Shown here one piece after another: positions 9,674 through 18,908 of a DNA stretch of 64,000 bases (positions are counted from its first letter, which is position 1; each line of letters opens with the position of its first letter). Location of the stretch: contig NZ_CP108131.1 in NCBI RefSeq assembly GCF_036203305.1, positions 4,154,001 through 4,218,000 on the forward strand, in the 5' to 3' direction. The position numbers and the translations under genes are program-made. This stretch comes from Streptomyces sp. NBC_00190 (GTDB taxonomy: Bacteria > Actinomycetota > Actinomycetes > Streptomycetales > Streptomycetaceae). Under the pieces are notes generated by a model. The model was not told the DNA's origin. It was given only the letters and a program-made list of their open reading frames with translations, and made no database searches.

Positions 9674-10882
9674 GTGACCGTGGAGAGCACTGCCGCGCGC
9701 AAGCCGCGACGCAGCAGCGGCACCAAGCGGGCGGCAGGCGCGGCAAGCGCCGCCAAGCCCGCCGCTGCCACCGCGCAGACGCATGACGCCGTACCTCAGC
9801 TCGTACAGCTGCTGACGCCCGAAGGGGACCGGGTAGAGAACGCGGACAACGCGGAATTCGCCCCCTTCGTCGCGGACATCACGACCGAGGACCTGCGCGG
9901 GCTGTACCGCGACATGGTCATGACCCGCCGCTTCGACGGTGAGGCGACCGCGCTGCAGCGCCAGGGAGAGCTGGGCCTGTGGGCCTCGCTCCTCGGCCAG
10001 GAGGCAGCGCAGATCGGCTCCGGCCGGGCGCTGAACGACGAGGACTACGTCTTCCCGACCTACCGCGAGCACGGTGTGGCCTGGTGCCGCGGGGTCGACC
10101 CGACGAACCTGCTCGGGATGTTCCGCGGTGTGAACCACGGTGGCTGGGACCCGAACACCAACAACTTCCACCTCTACACGATCGTGATCGGCTCGCAGAC
10201 GCTGCACGCGACCGGTTACGCGATGGGTGTGGCCAAGGACGGCGCCGACTCGGCCGTCATCGCCTACTTCGGCGACGGCGCGTCCAGCCAGGGCGACGTG
10301 ATGGAGGCCTTCAACTTCTCCGCCGTCTACAACTCCCCCGTGGTGTTCTTCTGCCAGAACAACCAGTGGGCGATCTCCGAGCCGACCGAGCGCCAGATGC
10401 GCGTCCCGCTCTACCAGCGCGCGCAGGGCTTCGGCTTCCCCGGCGTCCGCGTCGACGGCAACGACGTGCTGGCCTGCCTGGCCGTGACCCGCTGGGCCCT
10501 GGACCGGGCGCGCCGCGGCGAGGGCCCGACGCTGGTCGAGGCGTTCACGTACCGGATGGGCGCGCACACCACCTCCGACGACCCGACCAAGTACCGGCGG
10601 GACGAGGAGACGGCGGCCTGGGAGGCGAAGGACCCGATCCTGCGCCTGAAGGCCCACCTGCTGGCCACCGGCGGCGCCGACGAGGCCTTCTTCGCCGAGT
10701 TGGAGACCGAGAGCGAGGCCATGGGCAAGCGCGTCCGCGAGGCCGTGCGCTCCATGCCCGACCCGGACACCATGGCGATCTTCGAGAACGTCTACGCGGA
10801 CGGGCACGCGCTCGTCGACGAGGAGCGCGCGCAGTTCGCCGCCTACCTCGCGTCCTTCGAGTCGGCCGAGGAGGGTCACTGA
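9674..10882 (+). CDS. bkdA: Branched-chain 2-oxoacid dehydrogenase E1 alpha subunit
   Basis: Thiamine-diphosphate-dependent decarboxylase subunit of a 2-oxoacid dehydrogenase complex. In Streptomyces the bkd complexes convert the oxoacids of Val, Leu and Ile to branched acyl-CoA primers. The 402-residue protein has a basic Ala/Lys-rich N-terminal extension of about 40 residues, then the E1-alpha fold. The ThDP/Mg motif runs from GDGASSQGD (about 200-208) to CQNN (227-230). The GTG start is preceded by GGAGGAG. Its stop overlaps the next ATG (TGATG). Pyruvate dehydrogenase of the same heterotetrameric type is the main alternative; three subunits without E3 are more typical of bkd. Confidence 0.9.
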   Translation: MTVESTAARKPRRSSGTKRAAGAASAAKPAAATAQTHDAVPQLVQLLTPEGDRVENADNAEFAPFVADITTEDLRGLYRDMVMTRRFDGEATALQRQGELGLWASLLGQEAAQIGSGRALNDEDYVFPTYREHGVAWCRGVDPTNLLGMFRGVNHGGWDPNTNNFHLYTIVIGSQTLHATGYAMGVAKDGADSAVIAYFGDGASSQGDVMEAFNFSAVYNSPVVFFCQNNQWAISEPTERQMRVPLYQRAQGFGFPGVRVDGNDVLACLAVTRWALDRARRGEGPTLVEAFTYRMGAHTTSDDPTKYRRDEETAAWEAKDPILRLKAHLLATGGADEAFFAELETESEAMGKRVREAVRSMPDPDTMAIFENVYADGHALVDEERAQFAAYLASFESAEEGH

Positions 10883-11862
10883 TGGCTGTCGAGAAGATGT
10901 CGATCGCGAAGGCGCTCAACGAGTCGCTTCGCAAGGCCCTGGAGCAGGACCCGAAGGTCCTGATCATGGGCGAGGACGTCGGCAAGCTGGGCGGTGTCTT
11001 CCGGATCACCGACGGCCTGCAGAAGGACTTCGGCGAGGAGCGGGTCATCGACACCCCGCTCGCCGAGTCGGGCATCGTCGGCACCGCCATCGGCCTGGCC
11101 CTGCGCGGGTACCGGCCGGTCGTGGAGATCCAGTTCGACGGCTTCGTCTTCCCCGCGTACGACCAGATCGTCACGCAGCTCGCGAAGATGCACGCGCGCG
11201 CCCTGGGCAAGATCAAGATGCCGGTCGTCATCCGCATCCCGTACGCGGGCGGCATCGGCGCGGTCGAGCACCACAGCGAGTCCCCCGAGGCGCTCTTCGC
11301 GCACGTCCCGGGCCTCAAGGTGGTCTCCCCGTCGAACGCGAGCGACGCGTACTGGATGCTCCAGCAGGCGATCCTCAGCGACGACCCGGTGATCTTCTTC
11401 GAGCCGAAGCGCCGCTACTGGGACAAGGGCGAGGTGGACGTCGAGGCCATCCCCTACCAGCTGCACAAGGCGCGCGTGGCGCGCGAGGGCTCCGACATCA
11501 CCCTGGCCGCCTACGGTCCGATGGTGAAGGTCTGCCTGGAGGCGGCGGCCGCGGCGGCCGAGGAGGGCAAGTCGGTGGAGGTCGTCGACATGCGGTCGAT
11601 GTCCCCGGTCGACTTCGACGGGATCCAGGCCTCGGTGGAGAAGACCCGCAGGCTCGTGGTCGTCCACGAGGCGCCGACCTTCCTCGGTATGGGCTCGGAG
11701 ATCGCCGCTCGCATCACGGAGCGGTGCTTCTACCACCTGGAGGCGCCGGTCCTGCGCGTGGGCGGTTTCCACGCCCCGTACCCGCCGGCCCGCCTGGAGG
11801 ACGAGTACCTGCCGGGCCTGGACAGGGTGCTCGACGCCGTCGACCGCTCGCTGGCGTACTGA
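10882..11862 (+). CDS. bkdB: Branched-chain 2-oxoacid dehydrogenase E1 beta subunit
   Basis: Beta subunit of the E1 heterotetramer, 326 residues, the usual family length. Recognisable segments are MGEDVGKLGGVFRITDGL near the N-terminus, RVIDTPLAESGIVGTAIGLA, and the HHSESPEALFAHVPGLKVV region. A C-terminal transketolase-like domain contains VVDMRSMSPVD. The start ATG is coupled to the bkdA stop, and bkdC follows after 12 bp. Confidence 0.92.
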   Translation: MAVEKMSIAKALNESLRKALEQDPKVLIMGEDVGKLGGVFRITDGLQKDFGEERVIDTPLAESGIVGTAIGLALRGYRPVVEIQFDGFVFPAYDQIVTQLAKMHARALGKIKMPVVIRIPYAGGIGAVEHHSESPEALFAHVPGLKVVSPSNASDAYWMLQQAILSDDPVIFFEPKRRYWDKGEVDVEAIPYQLHKARVAREGSDITLAAYGPMVKVCLEAAAAAAEEGKSVEVVDMRSMSPVDFDGIQASVEKTRRLVVVHEAPTFLGMGSEIAARITERCFYHLEAPVLRVGGFHAPYPPARLEDEYLPGLDRVLDAVDRSLAY

Positions 11863-11874
11863 GGAGCCACGTTC

Positions 11875-13275
11875 ATGACCATCCGCGAATTCAAGATGCC
11901 CGACGTGGGCGAGGGCCTCACCGAGGCCGAGATCCTCAAGTGGTACGTCCAGCCGGGTGACACGGTCACCGACGGCCAGGTCGTGTGCGAGGTCGAGACG
12001 GCCAAGGCCGCCGTGGAGCTGCCGATCCCGTTCGACGGCGTCGTGCACGCGCTCCTCTTCGAGGAGGGCACCACGGTCGACGTCGGCCAGGTGATCATCT
12101 CGGTGCAGACGGAGGGCGGCGCCGCTGCCGAGGCCCCGGTCCAGGAGGCGGCCCCGGCCGTCGCCGCCGAGGAGCCGGCCGCGCCCGAGGCGCGCCAGCC
12201 CGTCCTGGTGGGCTACGGCGTCTCCACCGCGTCCACCAAGCGCCGGCCGCGCAAGGCTCCGGTGCCCGCCGTGGCCGCGCAGAACGGCACGGCGGCCCCC
12301 GCGGCTCCGGCCGCCCCGGTGCTCCCCGCCGTCCCGGCCCAGCCGGCCGGCGAGCGGCCCCTGGCCAAGCCGCCCGTGCGCAAGCTGGCCAAGGACCTCG
12401 GCATCGACCTTGCCGTCGTGGTGCCCACCGGCGACGGCGGGGTCGTGACCCGGGAGGACGTCCACGCGGCGGCCGCCGCGGCGCTCACCCCGCAGGCCGC
12501 GCCGGCGCCCGCTGCCGCCTCCGTACCTGCTCCGGCCCAGGCCCCCGCCGCGGCCGAGGTGCCGGTGCGGGAGGCCCGTGAGACCCGTATCCCGGTCAAG
12601 GGTGTCCGCAAGGTCACCGCCCAGGCCATGGTCGGCTCCGCCTTCACCGCGCCGCACGTCACCGAGTTCATCACCTTCGACGTGACCCGCACGATGAAGC
12701 TGGTCCAGGAGCTCAAGGCCGACCCGGACCTCGCGGGGCTGCGCATCAACCCGCTGCTGCTCATCGCCAAGGCCGTCCTGGTGGCCATCCGCCGCAACCC
12801 GGACGTCAACGCGTCCTGGGACGAGGCGGCCCAGGAGATCGTGCTCAAGCACTACGTCAACCTGGGCATCGCGGCGGCCACCCCCCGCGGGCTGATCGTC
12901 CCGAACATCAAGGACGCCCACGCCAAGACGCTCGGCGAGCTGTCGACGTCCCTGTCCGAGCTGGTCGCCACGGCCCGCGACGGCAAGACGTCCCCGGCGG
13001 ACATGCAGAACGGCACCATCACCATCACCAACGTGGGCGTCTTCGGCGTCGACACCGGTACGCCGATCCTGAACCCGGGCGAGTCCGCGATCCTCGCGGT
13101 CGGCGCGATCAAGCTCCAGCCGTGGGTCCACAAGGGCAAGGTCAAGCCGCGCCACGTCACCACCCTGGCGCTGTCGTTCGACCACCGTCTCATCGACGGC
13201 GAACTCGGCTCCCGCTTCCTGGCCGACATCGCGGCGGTCCTGGAACACCCCCGCCGCCTGATCACCTGGTCGTAG
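11875..13275 (+). CDS. bkdC: Dihydrolipoamide acyltransferase E2 of the branched-chain complex
   Basis: Core acyltransferase of the complex, 466 residues. It has one lipoyl domain at about 3-78 with lipoyl-lysine Lys44 (VETAKAAVE), an Ala/Pro linker, an E3-binding domain around 158-195 (PPVRKLAKDLGIDL), a second Ala/Pro linker, and the catalytic domain from about 235. Catalytic HRLID (His437, Asp441) lies in SFDHRLIDGELGSRF. No E3 gene is nearby, so dihydrolipoamide dehydrogenase must be supplied from elsewhere. A terminator hairpin follows. Confidence 0.93.
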   Translation: MTIREFKMPDVGEGLTEAEILKWYVQPGDTVTDGQVVCEVETAKAAVELPIPFDGVVHALLFEEGTTVDVGQVIISVQTEGGAAAEAPVQEAAPAVAAEEPAAPEARQPVLVGYGVSTASTKRRPRKAPVPAVAAQNGTAAPAAPAAPVLPAVPAQPAGERPLAKPPVRKLAKDLGIDLAVVVPTGDGGVVTREDVHAAAAAALTPQAAPAPAAASVPAPAQAPAAAEVPVREARETRIPVKGVRKVTAQAMVGSAFTAPHVTEFITFDVTRTMKLVQELKADPDLAGLRINPLLLIAKAVLVAIRRNPDVNASWDEAAQEIVLKHYVNLGIAAATPRGLIVPNIKDAHAKTLGELSTSLSELVATARDGKTSPADMQNGTITITNVGVFGVDTGTPILNPGESAILAVGAIKLQPWVHKGKVKPRHVTTLALSFDHRLIDGELGSRFLADIAAVLEHPRRLITWS

Positions 13276-13296
13276 CGGCACGCACGACGCCCCACC

Positions 13297-13331
13297 CGAT
13301 GGCCGGTCTCCCCCGCGGAGGCCGGCCATCG
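13297..13331 (+). terminator. Terminator behind bkdC
   Basis: Perfect 10-bp inverted repeat CGATGGCCGG (13297-13306) with CCGGCCATCG (13322-13331). It is 22 bp behind the bkdC stop and has no clear U-run. Confidence 0.65.
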
Positions 13332-13388
13332 GCCGTGGGCCGCCGAAAATCCCTGTCCGGCGAGGACGCTTGATGTGATCATCACCGG

Positions 13389-14327
13389 ATGTTCTTCCGC
13401 GCTGCCACCGCAGACCCCGCTGACCTGGACCGCGCCGTCGCCTACCCGGCCGACGGCCCCGTCCCCGCCCTGACCGCCGAGAAGATCCGCGAGGAGCTCG
13501 CCGCCGGACAGTTCCGCCCCGAGTGGATCTGGTTCGCCGAGGACGAGGACGGTGAGGTCCTGGCCCGCGCCCTGTGGTGGGGCCGCGCCGACAGCGAGCG
13601 GCCCATCGCCCTCGACTGCCTCCAGGTGCGGGCCTGCGTCACCGACCCGGCCGCCGTCGCCGCCGGGCTCCTGGCCGCGGGGCACGCCGCCTTCGGCGGG
13701 CTCCCGCTCTACAACCTCTCGCTCCCCCGGGGATGGCGGACCGATCCGGCCCTGGCCGAGGCCGTCGCCTGGCGCCGGGAGGCAGCGTACAAGGCCGGGC
13801 TGACCAGCACGATCGAGCGCCTGCGCTACGAGTGGACCCCAGCTGCCGGGACGGCCGGGCCGACCGGGCGGCTGGTCTTCCGCGAGGGCACGGACGAGGA
13901 GTTCCTGGACGCCTTCGCCCGCCTGTCCAGCGGCAGCCTCGACGAGCACACCCGGACCGAACTGGCCTCCATGGACGCCGGGCAGCTGGCCCGTGAGGAC
14001 TTCGCCTACTACCTCGACTGCCCCGGCGAGCGCTCGTGGTGGCGCCTCGCCGAGCTCCCGGACGGCACCCTGGCCGGCATGGCGATCCCCTCGGCGACGC
14101 CGTACCACCGCAACGTGGGGTACCTGGGCGTCGTACCGCAGCAGCGCGGACAGGGCCTGATCGACGAGATCCTGGCCGAGATCACCCGCTTCCACGCGGC
14201 CGAGGGCGCCGACCGCATCACCGCGACCACCGACACCGGCAACGTCCCGATGGCGGCCGCCTTTGACCGCGCCGGCTACGAGGTGACGGAGATCCGCCTC
14301 GTCCTGGAGGCGCCGTCCGCCGCGTGA
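13389..14327 (+). CDS. GNAT-family N-acetyltransferase
   Basis: Acetyltransferase of 312 residues. The C-terminal half is a standard GNAT domain: the acetyl-CoA loop appears as VVPQQRGQGLIDEILAEI, followed by TDTGNVPMAAAFDRAGYEV, the usual end of the fold. The N-terminal half looks like a degenerate second GNAT-like domain. The substrate is unknown. The ATG at 13389 lies 9 bp behind a TGTGATCA-containing AT-richer stretch, with no clear ribosome site. Confidence 0.88.
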   Translation: MFFRAATADPADLDRAVAYPADGPVPALTAEKIREELAAGQFRPEWIWFAEDEDGEVLARALWWGRADSERPIALDCLQVRACVTDPAAVAAGLLAAGHAAFGGLPLYNLSLPRGWRTDPALAEAVAWRREAAYKAGLTSTIERLRYEWTPAAGTAGPTGRLVFREGTDEEFLDAFARLSSGSLDEHTRTELASMDAGQLAREDFAYYLDCPGERSWWRLAELPDGTLAGMAIPSATPYHRNVGYLGVVPQQRGQGLIDEILAEITRFHAAEGADRITATTDTGNVPMAAAFDRAGYEVTEIRLVLEAPSAA

Positions 14328-14361
14328 CGGGGTAGCGTCCCGGCCGGGGAAGGGGGGGGCC

Positions 14362-15129
14362 GTGGTGCCCATTGCCGCATTGCAGGTGTACTCCGTCGAG
14401 GAGGCCGACGTCACGGGCGGGGTGTGTGTCGTCCGGTGCGTCGGCGGGGTGGCGCGCGCCGGGCAGGTCTACGCGGTCGGGGAGCTGCGGCTGTGGCTGC
14501 GCCGGATCGAGCGGTACGGGCGGCCCGTCGCCTCCTTCGACGCCGGGCACACGGCGAGGGTCCGCCTCACGGGCCCGGTGGTCGCGCTGCTCGGCCGGGG
14601 CCAGGTACTGACCTCGGTGCCGCCCGACGGACACTCGCTGGCGGAGCTGGAGGTCTGGCTGGCCACCGGACCGCCGCTGGGCGACGAGCCCCGTCCGCGG
14701 ACCCTGCGCATCCTGGCCGTGGGGCGGATGCAGGACGACCGGGTGCCCGACGGGATCCGGCTGCGCTGGGGGCGGGTGGCGCTGGCCGCGACCCACCGCT
14801 GCGCGCAGGACGAGGGCGGGAGCGACCTGGCCCGCGGGGCCGAGCTGGCCGCCGTACGCGGTTACCTGATCGGGGAGTTCGGCCCGGAGCGCGGCGGGGA
14901 CCCGGCGGCCCTGTGCCGGGAGCTGCTGGACCTGATCGACCTGACCCCCGAGGCGGCGGTGGCGCAGGCCCGCGTCTGGCGCGACCTCCCGCACGCGCGC
15001 ATCCTGCACCTGCGCCGCATCAAGAACCTGATCGCCCGGATGGCCCTTGTACGCCCCCACCTCCCGGACGCGGGACCCCTCGCGGAGGCGGTCGACGCGT
15101 GGTCGGCGGTCCAGCCCCGCCTTCCCTGA
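14362..15129 (+). CDS. Conserved-looking hypothetical protein
   Basis: Not recognised; 255 residues from a GTG that follows a run of nine G residues acting as ribosome site. The N-terminal half is beta-rich (VYSVEEADVTGGVCVVRCVG, VARAGQVYAVGEL). The C-terminal half is helical and basic (RVWRDLPHARILHLRRIKNL). There is no signal peptide or membrane helix, so it should be cytoplasmic. It may be co-transcribed with the GNAT gene (34-bp gap). Confidence 0.7.
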   Translation: MVPIAALQVYSVEEADVTGGVCVVRCVGGVARAGQVYAVGELRLWLRRIERYGRPVASFDAGHTARVRLTGPVVALLGRGQVLTSVPPDGHSLAELEVWLATGPPLGDEPRPRTLRILAVGRMQDDRVPDGIRLRWGRVALAATHRCAQDEGGSDLARGAELAAVRGYLIGEFGPERGGDPAALCRELLDLIDLTPEAAVAQARVWRDLPHARILHLRRIKNLIARMALVRPHLPDAGPLAEAVDAWSAVQPRLP

Positions 15130-15140
15130 CCGGAAGCCTG

Positions 15141-15168
15141 TTGTACCGGGCTGACCTGCGGCTATGCT
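15141..15168 (+). promoter_or_regulatory. Promoter giving a leaderless mRNA for the YcxB-like gene
   Basis: TTGTAC (15141-15146) and TATGCT (15163-15168) with 16-bp spacing. The ATG at 15177 comes 8 bp after the -10 box, and no ribosome binding site precedes it. Confidence 0.6.
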
Positions 15169-15176
15169 CCGCTGTC

Positions 15177-15713
15177 ATGAACATGGGTGGGGGCCGCGTG
15201 CAGCAGTCGACCGGGCAGGTCACCTTCGTCTACGAGCCGACGCGGGCCGACTACGCCAAGGCCGTGCGGCGCTTCACGTTCGGGACCTGGCCGGGGCTGC
15301 GGGGCCAGGTCTTCCTCGCGCTCTTCACCCTGGCGCTCTCGTGGACGCTGCCGACCCTCAAGGGGTTCTCGCCCACCGCGACGGCCTTCGTGATGGCCTG
15401 CGCCGTGGTCGCCGTGCTGGTGACGCTCCCCCGGGTCCTGGCCCGCGTCGCGCGGGAGCAGTACGCGGACGTGGAGGAGTACGGGGCCTGCCGGACGGTC
15501 GTCCGCGAGGACGGGCTGACCACCACGGGCGGCGAACTGTCCAGCGCCATCGAATGGCGCGTGTTCCCCTGGTACTTCGAGACGGACGAGTTCTTCGCGA
15601 TCAAGACCAAGAACACCCGCGGCGTCTTCGTGCTCCCCAAGCGCGGCGCGCAGGATCCGGCCGACGTGGACCGGCTGCGGGCCCTCCTCGACCGGAACCT
15701 GCGCCGGATCTGA
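15177..15713 (+). CDS. YcxB-like membrane protein
   Basis: Small membrane protein of 178 residues. Two hydrophobic helices (QVFLALFTLALSWTLPTL and ATAFVMACAVVAVLVTL) lie at about 45-85. They are followed by a soluble C-terminal domain with WRVFPWYFETDEFFAIKT and FVLPKRG, the layout of YcxB-like proteins. Function is unknown for the family. The ATG is preceded by a promoter rather than a ribosome site, suggesting a leaderless mRNA; a GTG 21 bp downstream of it with GGGTGGGGG before it is an alternative start. Confidence 0.75.
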   Translation: MNMGGGRVQQSTGQVTFVYEPTRADYAKAVRRFTFGTWPGLRGQVFLALFTLALSWTLPTLKGFSPTATAFVMACAVVAVLVTLPRVLARVAREQYADVEEYGACRTVVREDGLTTTGGELSSAIEWRVFPWYFETDEFFAIKTKNTRGVFVLPKRGAQDPADVDRLRALLDRNLRRI

Positions 15714-15723
15714 CAGCCGCGCC

Positions 15724-16143
15724 CTAGCCTGCGGCCTTGGCGGCGTTGCCGAGGACCTTGGTCGGGGTGATGCGCAGGACGACGCGGACCTCCTCGGCCG
15801 GAAGGTCCTGGTACTCCTTGCCGGCGCCCGGGCCGAGGTACTCCTCGGCGATCCGGGTGGCGACGGCCCGGCCGGCGTCCTCGGTGACCGTGGCCGTGCC
15901 GCGGATCTCGGCGTAGAGGAAGGGATTGGCCAGGTCGAAGACGGTCAGTCCGACCCGCCCGTCCCGGACGATGTTGCGCTCCTTGCGGCGGCCCTGCTCG
16001 GTGGAGATCAGCAGATCGCCGCCCTCGCGGGACACCCAGACGACGGAACTCTGCGGGCTCCCATCGGGGTTGATCGTGGACAGCACCGCGGGGTGCGGGG
16101 AGTCCAGCAGCGTACGCACGGTGTCGTTCAGCTCGACAGTCAT
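15724..16143 (-). CDS. PPOX-class F420- or FMN-dependent flavin/deazaflavin enzyme
   Basis: Split-barrel oxidoreductase of 139 residues. The pattern LLDSPHPAVLSTINPDGSPQ, VVWVSREGGDLLIST, GRRKERNIVRDGRVGLTVFD matches actinobacterial PPOX-class proteins that bind F420 (FDOR-B type) or FMN. It probably reduces an unknown small substrate or stores the cofactor. The ATG at 16143 is the only reasonable start. It is convergent with the YcxB-like gene, with a 10-bp gap. Confidence 0.85.
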   Translation of the reverse strand: MTVELNDTVRTLLDSPHPAVLSTINPDGSPQSSVVWVSREGGDLLISTEQGRRKERNIVRDGRVGLTVFDLANPFLYAEIRGTATVTEDAGRAVATRIAEEYLGPGAGKEYQDLPAEEVRVVLRITPTKVLGNAAKAAG

Positions 16144-16208
16144 GTGGGGAAGGCTAGTTGCCCCTGTCCGGGCGGCGCCGGGAATGCGCCGGGCCGGACA
16201 CGTCTTCG

Positions 16209-17435
16209 TCACGTCCAGGCGATGTTGAGCCACGGGCTGCCGGGATCGGTCGTCAGCGCCCGGTGCGTGGCGACCATCTCCTCGTACCAGTGCCCGAACT
16301 CCTCCTCGTCGAAGTGCAGGCAGCGCCCGAGGACGAAGCCGACGGACAGGTCCTCCCACGAGCGGTACGCGAGCTTGCAGACCCTTCCGGCCCGCACGAC
16401 GGCGTCCTCGGTCTCGGCGAGGCTGCCGAAGCGGGCGCCGAGGCCCCAGCGGGCCATCTGCGAGGCCCGGCCGTAGTCCCAGGCCTCGACGGACCGGACG
16501 TACTTGCCTTCCGCGAGCAGCCCGTCGGCGCGGAAGCGCTGCTCGTAGCGGGCGATGCGGCCGATGACCCGCTGTATGCCAGCGATCTCGCCCTCGACCT
16601 CGGCGGCCGGGCGCGGCTCGGCCATGGTGACGCCGTCGGGGGTGATCCGGGGCTCGGCGGCCCGTTCGGCGTTCGCCCGGAGGATGGAGGCGGTGGCGTG
16701 CCGCCAGTGCTCGATGTCCACGGGCCCCGCGAACTCCTTCGCCAGGGCACGGCGGACGCGGAGGGCGAACTCCCATACGGAGCTGACCATGTCGGCGGTC
16801 AGGAGCTGTTCGGTGCTGCTCAGCCACTCCTCGCGGGTGGTGATGCCCCACCATTCCTTGAGCTTGCGGCGCTCGTCGCTGTAGCCGCCGCCGTGGTAAC
16901 CGATGGCGTTCCAGAACATCCCGTTGTTCACGGACAGGTGCGCGCCGCAGGCTAGCCCGAAGGCCACCGGCCCGTGCAGCGGGCCGCCGAGGTGCAGGGC
17001 GTGGACCTTGTGCCGCTCCAGGCCGGTGGCGCGGGGTCTGCGGTCGCGGTGGAAGGCCCAGGTGGCGCGGTGGGCCGGGGTGGCGGGGAGGAACACCTCG
17101 AAGGGGGTGCCGGGGTTGACGGCCAGGAACGCGGGGCCGCCGGAGGCGGGGAAGGCGTCGACGAACCAGCCGAGGGACTCGCGCTCGAAGACCAGGTCGG
17201 GGGTCGGGACGGGAAGCATGCCGGCCGTGAAGGCGACGTAGGCGTCGGCGCCGACCTGCGGGAAGTAGGAGCGCTCGCGGCGGATCATGTCGGGATGCGC
17301 GTCCTGATAGGCGCGGGACTGGGGGATGAAGAGCTCGGTGAGCGCGAGGGCGTCGAAGAAGGCGGCCCAGTCGCCGCGCTCCTTGGCCTCTGCAAGTTCT
17401 CGTTCGATCGCGCTCGGAGCGGTCCAGTTCCCCAT
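16209..17435 (-). CDS. DUF1266 domain protein
   Basis: Cytoplasmic protein of 408 residues. The first ~130 residues (FFDALALTELFIPQSRAY, FTAGMLPV, AFLAVNPGTPFEVFLPA) look like an SseB-type N-terminal domain. The C-terminal ~220 residues carry the DUF1266 pattern: LACGAHLSVNNGMFWN, REEWLSS, RVIGRIARYEQRF, VEAWDYGRASQMARWG. DUF1266 has no established biochemical role. The ATG start follows a short GC-rich leader without a strong ribosome site. Confidence 0.8.
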   Translation of the reverse strand: MGNWTAPSAIERELAEAKERGDWAAFFDALALTELFIPQSRAYQDAHPDMIRRERSYFPQVGADAYVAFTAGMLPVPTPDLVFERESLGWFVDAFPASGGPAFLAVNPGTPFEVFLPATPAHRATWAFHRDRRPRATGLERHKVHALHLGGPLHGPVAFGLACGAHLSVNNGMFWNAIGYHGGGYSDERRKLKEWWGITTREEWLSSTEQLLTADMVSSVWEFALRVRRALAKEFAGPVDIEHWRHATASILRANAERAAEPRITPDGVTMAEPRPAAEVEGEIAGIQRVIGRIARYEQRFRADGLLAEGKYVRSVEAWDYGRASQMARWGLGARFGSLAETEDAVVRAGRVCKLAYRSWEDLSVGFVLGRCLHFDEEEFGHWYEEMVATHRALTTDPGSPWLNIAWT

Positions 17436-17479
17436 GCGGAAACCCTAGCCGGAGCCGTCGCTCGCCAGTTCGGCCCGGG

Positions 17480-17950
17480 TCACGGACACCGCGCGGGCGG
17501 CCTTCGCCGGAGCCCGGTGAACGGGAGCGGCCGGCTGAGGACGAGGTTGGTGGTCGTGCTCCCGAACTGGGCGAGCTCGTCGACGATTTCCTCCAGGTGG
17601 GCCATCGAGGTGGTCGCCACCTTGAGGACGTAGCAGTCGTCCCCGGTGGTGCGCAGGCACTCCAGGATCTCCACGCGCTCCTCCAGCAGGCGGCGCAACG
17701 GCTCGTGCCGGGTGCCCGGCCCCGGGTACTTCAGCCGGACCACCGCGAGTACGCCGTGCCCGGTCCGCTCCAGGTCCACCTCCGCCCGGTACCCGGTGAT
17801 CACCTCGGCCGCCTCCAGTCGCCGTACCCGCTCCTTCGTCGCCGACGCGCTCAGGTTCACCCGCCGTGCCAGTTCCGTGAACGCGATCCGGCCCTCCCGT
17901 TGGAGTTCTGCCAGGATCGCCCAGTCCGTCGCATCGAGACTCTCGGTCAT
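17480..17950 (-). CDS. Lrp/AsnC-family regulator
   Basis: Regulator of 156 residues. The helix-turn-helix is at about 5-55 (LDATDWAILAELQREGRIAF, RRVNLSASATKERVRRLE). The RAM/Lrp ligand-binding domain is at about 65-145 (VVRLKYPG, GDDCYVLKVATTSMAHLEEIVDEL). It is divergent from the oxidoreductase/deaminase pair with a 94-bp intergenic region and probably controls it. The ligand is likely an amino acid, as usual for the family. Confidence 0.92.
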   Translation of the reverse strand: MTESLDATDWAILAELQREGRIAFTELARRVNLSASATKERVRRLEAAEVITGYRAEVDLERTGHGVLAVVRLKYPGPGTRHEPLRRLLEERVEILECLRTTGDDCYVLKVATTSMAHLEEIVDELAQFGSTTTNLVLSRPLPFTGLRRRPPARCP

Positions 17951-18044
17951 CCGGCCAGATTACCGGCGAATCCACGGGTGAACCGGTCCTGAACAGGCGG
18001 GAGTTACTTCTGCAGGCCCCTGCCGCCTGGCTAGGCTCGGGGTT

Positions 18045-18908
18045 GTGAAGATCGGAGTCAACGTCCTCAATTTCGGCCCCGGCACCGACCCGGGAGTCCT
18101 GCGGAGCTGGGCCCAGACCGTGGAGGGCCTGGGCTTCGACCTGCTGATGGTGTCGGACCACGTCGCCATCACGCCCGATGTCGCCGAGCGCTATCCGGCA
18201 CCCTTCTACGAGCCCTTCACCACCTTGTCCTGGCTGGCCGGCCTCACCACCCGGGTCCGGCTCGGCACGACGGTCCTGATCACTCCCTACCGGCACCCGC
18301 TGCTCACCGCCCGGATGGCGGCCAACGTGGACGAGCTGAGCGGCGGCCGGCTGGTCCTCGGCGTGGGGGTCGGCTGGGCGCGGCAGGAGTTCGCCGCCCT
18401 CGGCATCCCCTTCGAGCAGCGCGGGCGGCTGACCGACGGGCACCTGCGGGACATCCGGGCGGCCTGGGCGGACACCGCCTCCTACGGCGACCGGAGGATT
18501 CCGGTGTGGGTCGGCGGAAACAGCGACGCGGGGCTGCGCCGGGCCGTGCGGCTCGGGGACGCGTGGCATCCGCTGCGCTGCACCGTGCCGTGGCTGCGCG
18601 AAGCCGTGGTCAGGCTGCAGGCGCACGCCGACGAGCAGCACCTCCCCGTGCCCGCGCTGGCCCCCCGGATCGCCCTCGAACTCACCGCGGCGCCGGTCGA
18701 CGGACCGCAGCGGCTCGCCGGTCAGGGCACGATCGACCAGGTCATGGACGACCTCGGCCAGCTGCGGCGCCTCGGCGCCGAGGCCGTCGTCCTCGACCCG
18801 TACCGCGGCGACCCCCGCGAGACGTGCCACCCGCAGGCTGCCTGGCAGGCACTGGCCACGGTGGCCGCGCACCTCTTCCCGCCCCGCACCGGAACGGAGC
18901 AGTCATGA
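18045..18908 (+). CDS. LLM-class (luciferase-like) F420-dependent oxidoreductase
   Basis: TIM-barrel oxidoreductase of 287 residues. Key segments are KIGVNVLNFGPG at the N-terminus, LMVSDHVAITPDV, TRVRLGTTVLITPYRHP, GRLVLGVGVGWARQEFAALG and IPVWVGGNSDAGLRRAVRLG. This pattern fits F420-dependent LLM enzymes. The GTG start lies 7 bp behind a TAGGCT -10-like box (with TTCTGC 18 bp further up), so the mRNA may be leaderless. Its stop overlaps the deaminase start (ATGA). Confidence 0.87.
   Translation: MKIGVNVLNFGPGTDPGVLRSWAQTVEGLGFDLLMVSDHVAITPDVAERYPAPFYEPFTTLSWLAGLTTRVRLGTTVLITPYRHPLLTARMAANVDELSGGRLVLGVGVGWARQEFAALGIPFEQRGRLTDGHLRDIRAAWADTASYGDRRIPVWVGGNSDAGLRRAVRLGDAWHPLRCTVPWLREAVVRLQAHADEQHLPVPALAPRIALELTAAPVDGPQRLAGQGTIDQVMDDLGQLRRLGAEAVVLDPYRGDPRETCHPQAAWQALATVAAHLFPPRTGTEQS

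Noticed and set aside
9674..13275. Pyruvate dehydrogenase instead of a branched-chain complex
   Set aside because: Streptomyces pyruvate dehydrogenase usually has a single-chain E1. The three-gene set without E3 fits bkd better, although substrate specificity cannot be proved from sequence.
10876..13329. 817-codon minus-strand frame opposite bkdB and bkdC
   Set aside because: Shadow of the bkd genes, rich in Arg/Gly/His and without motifs.
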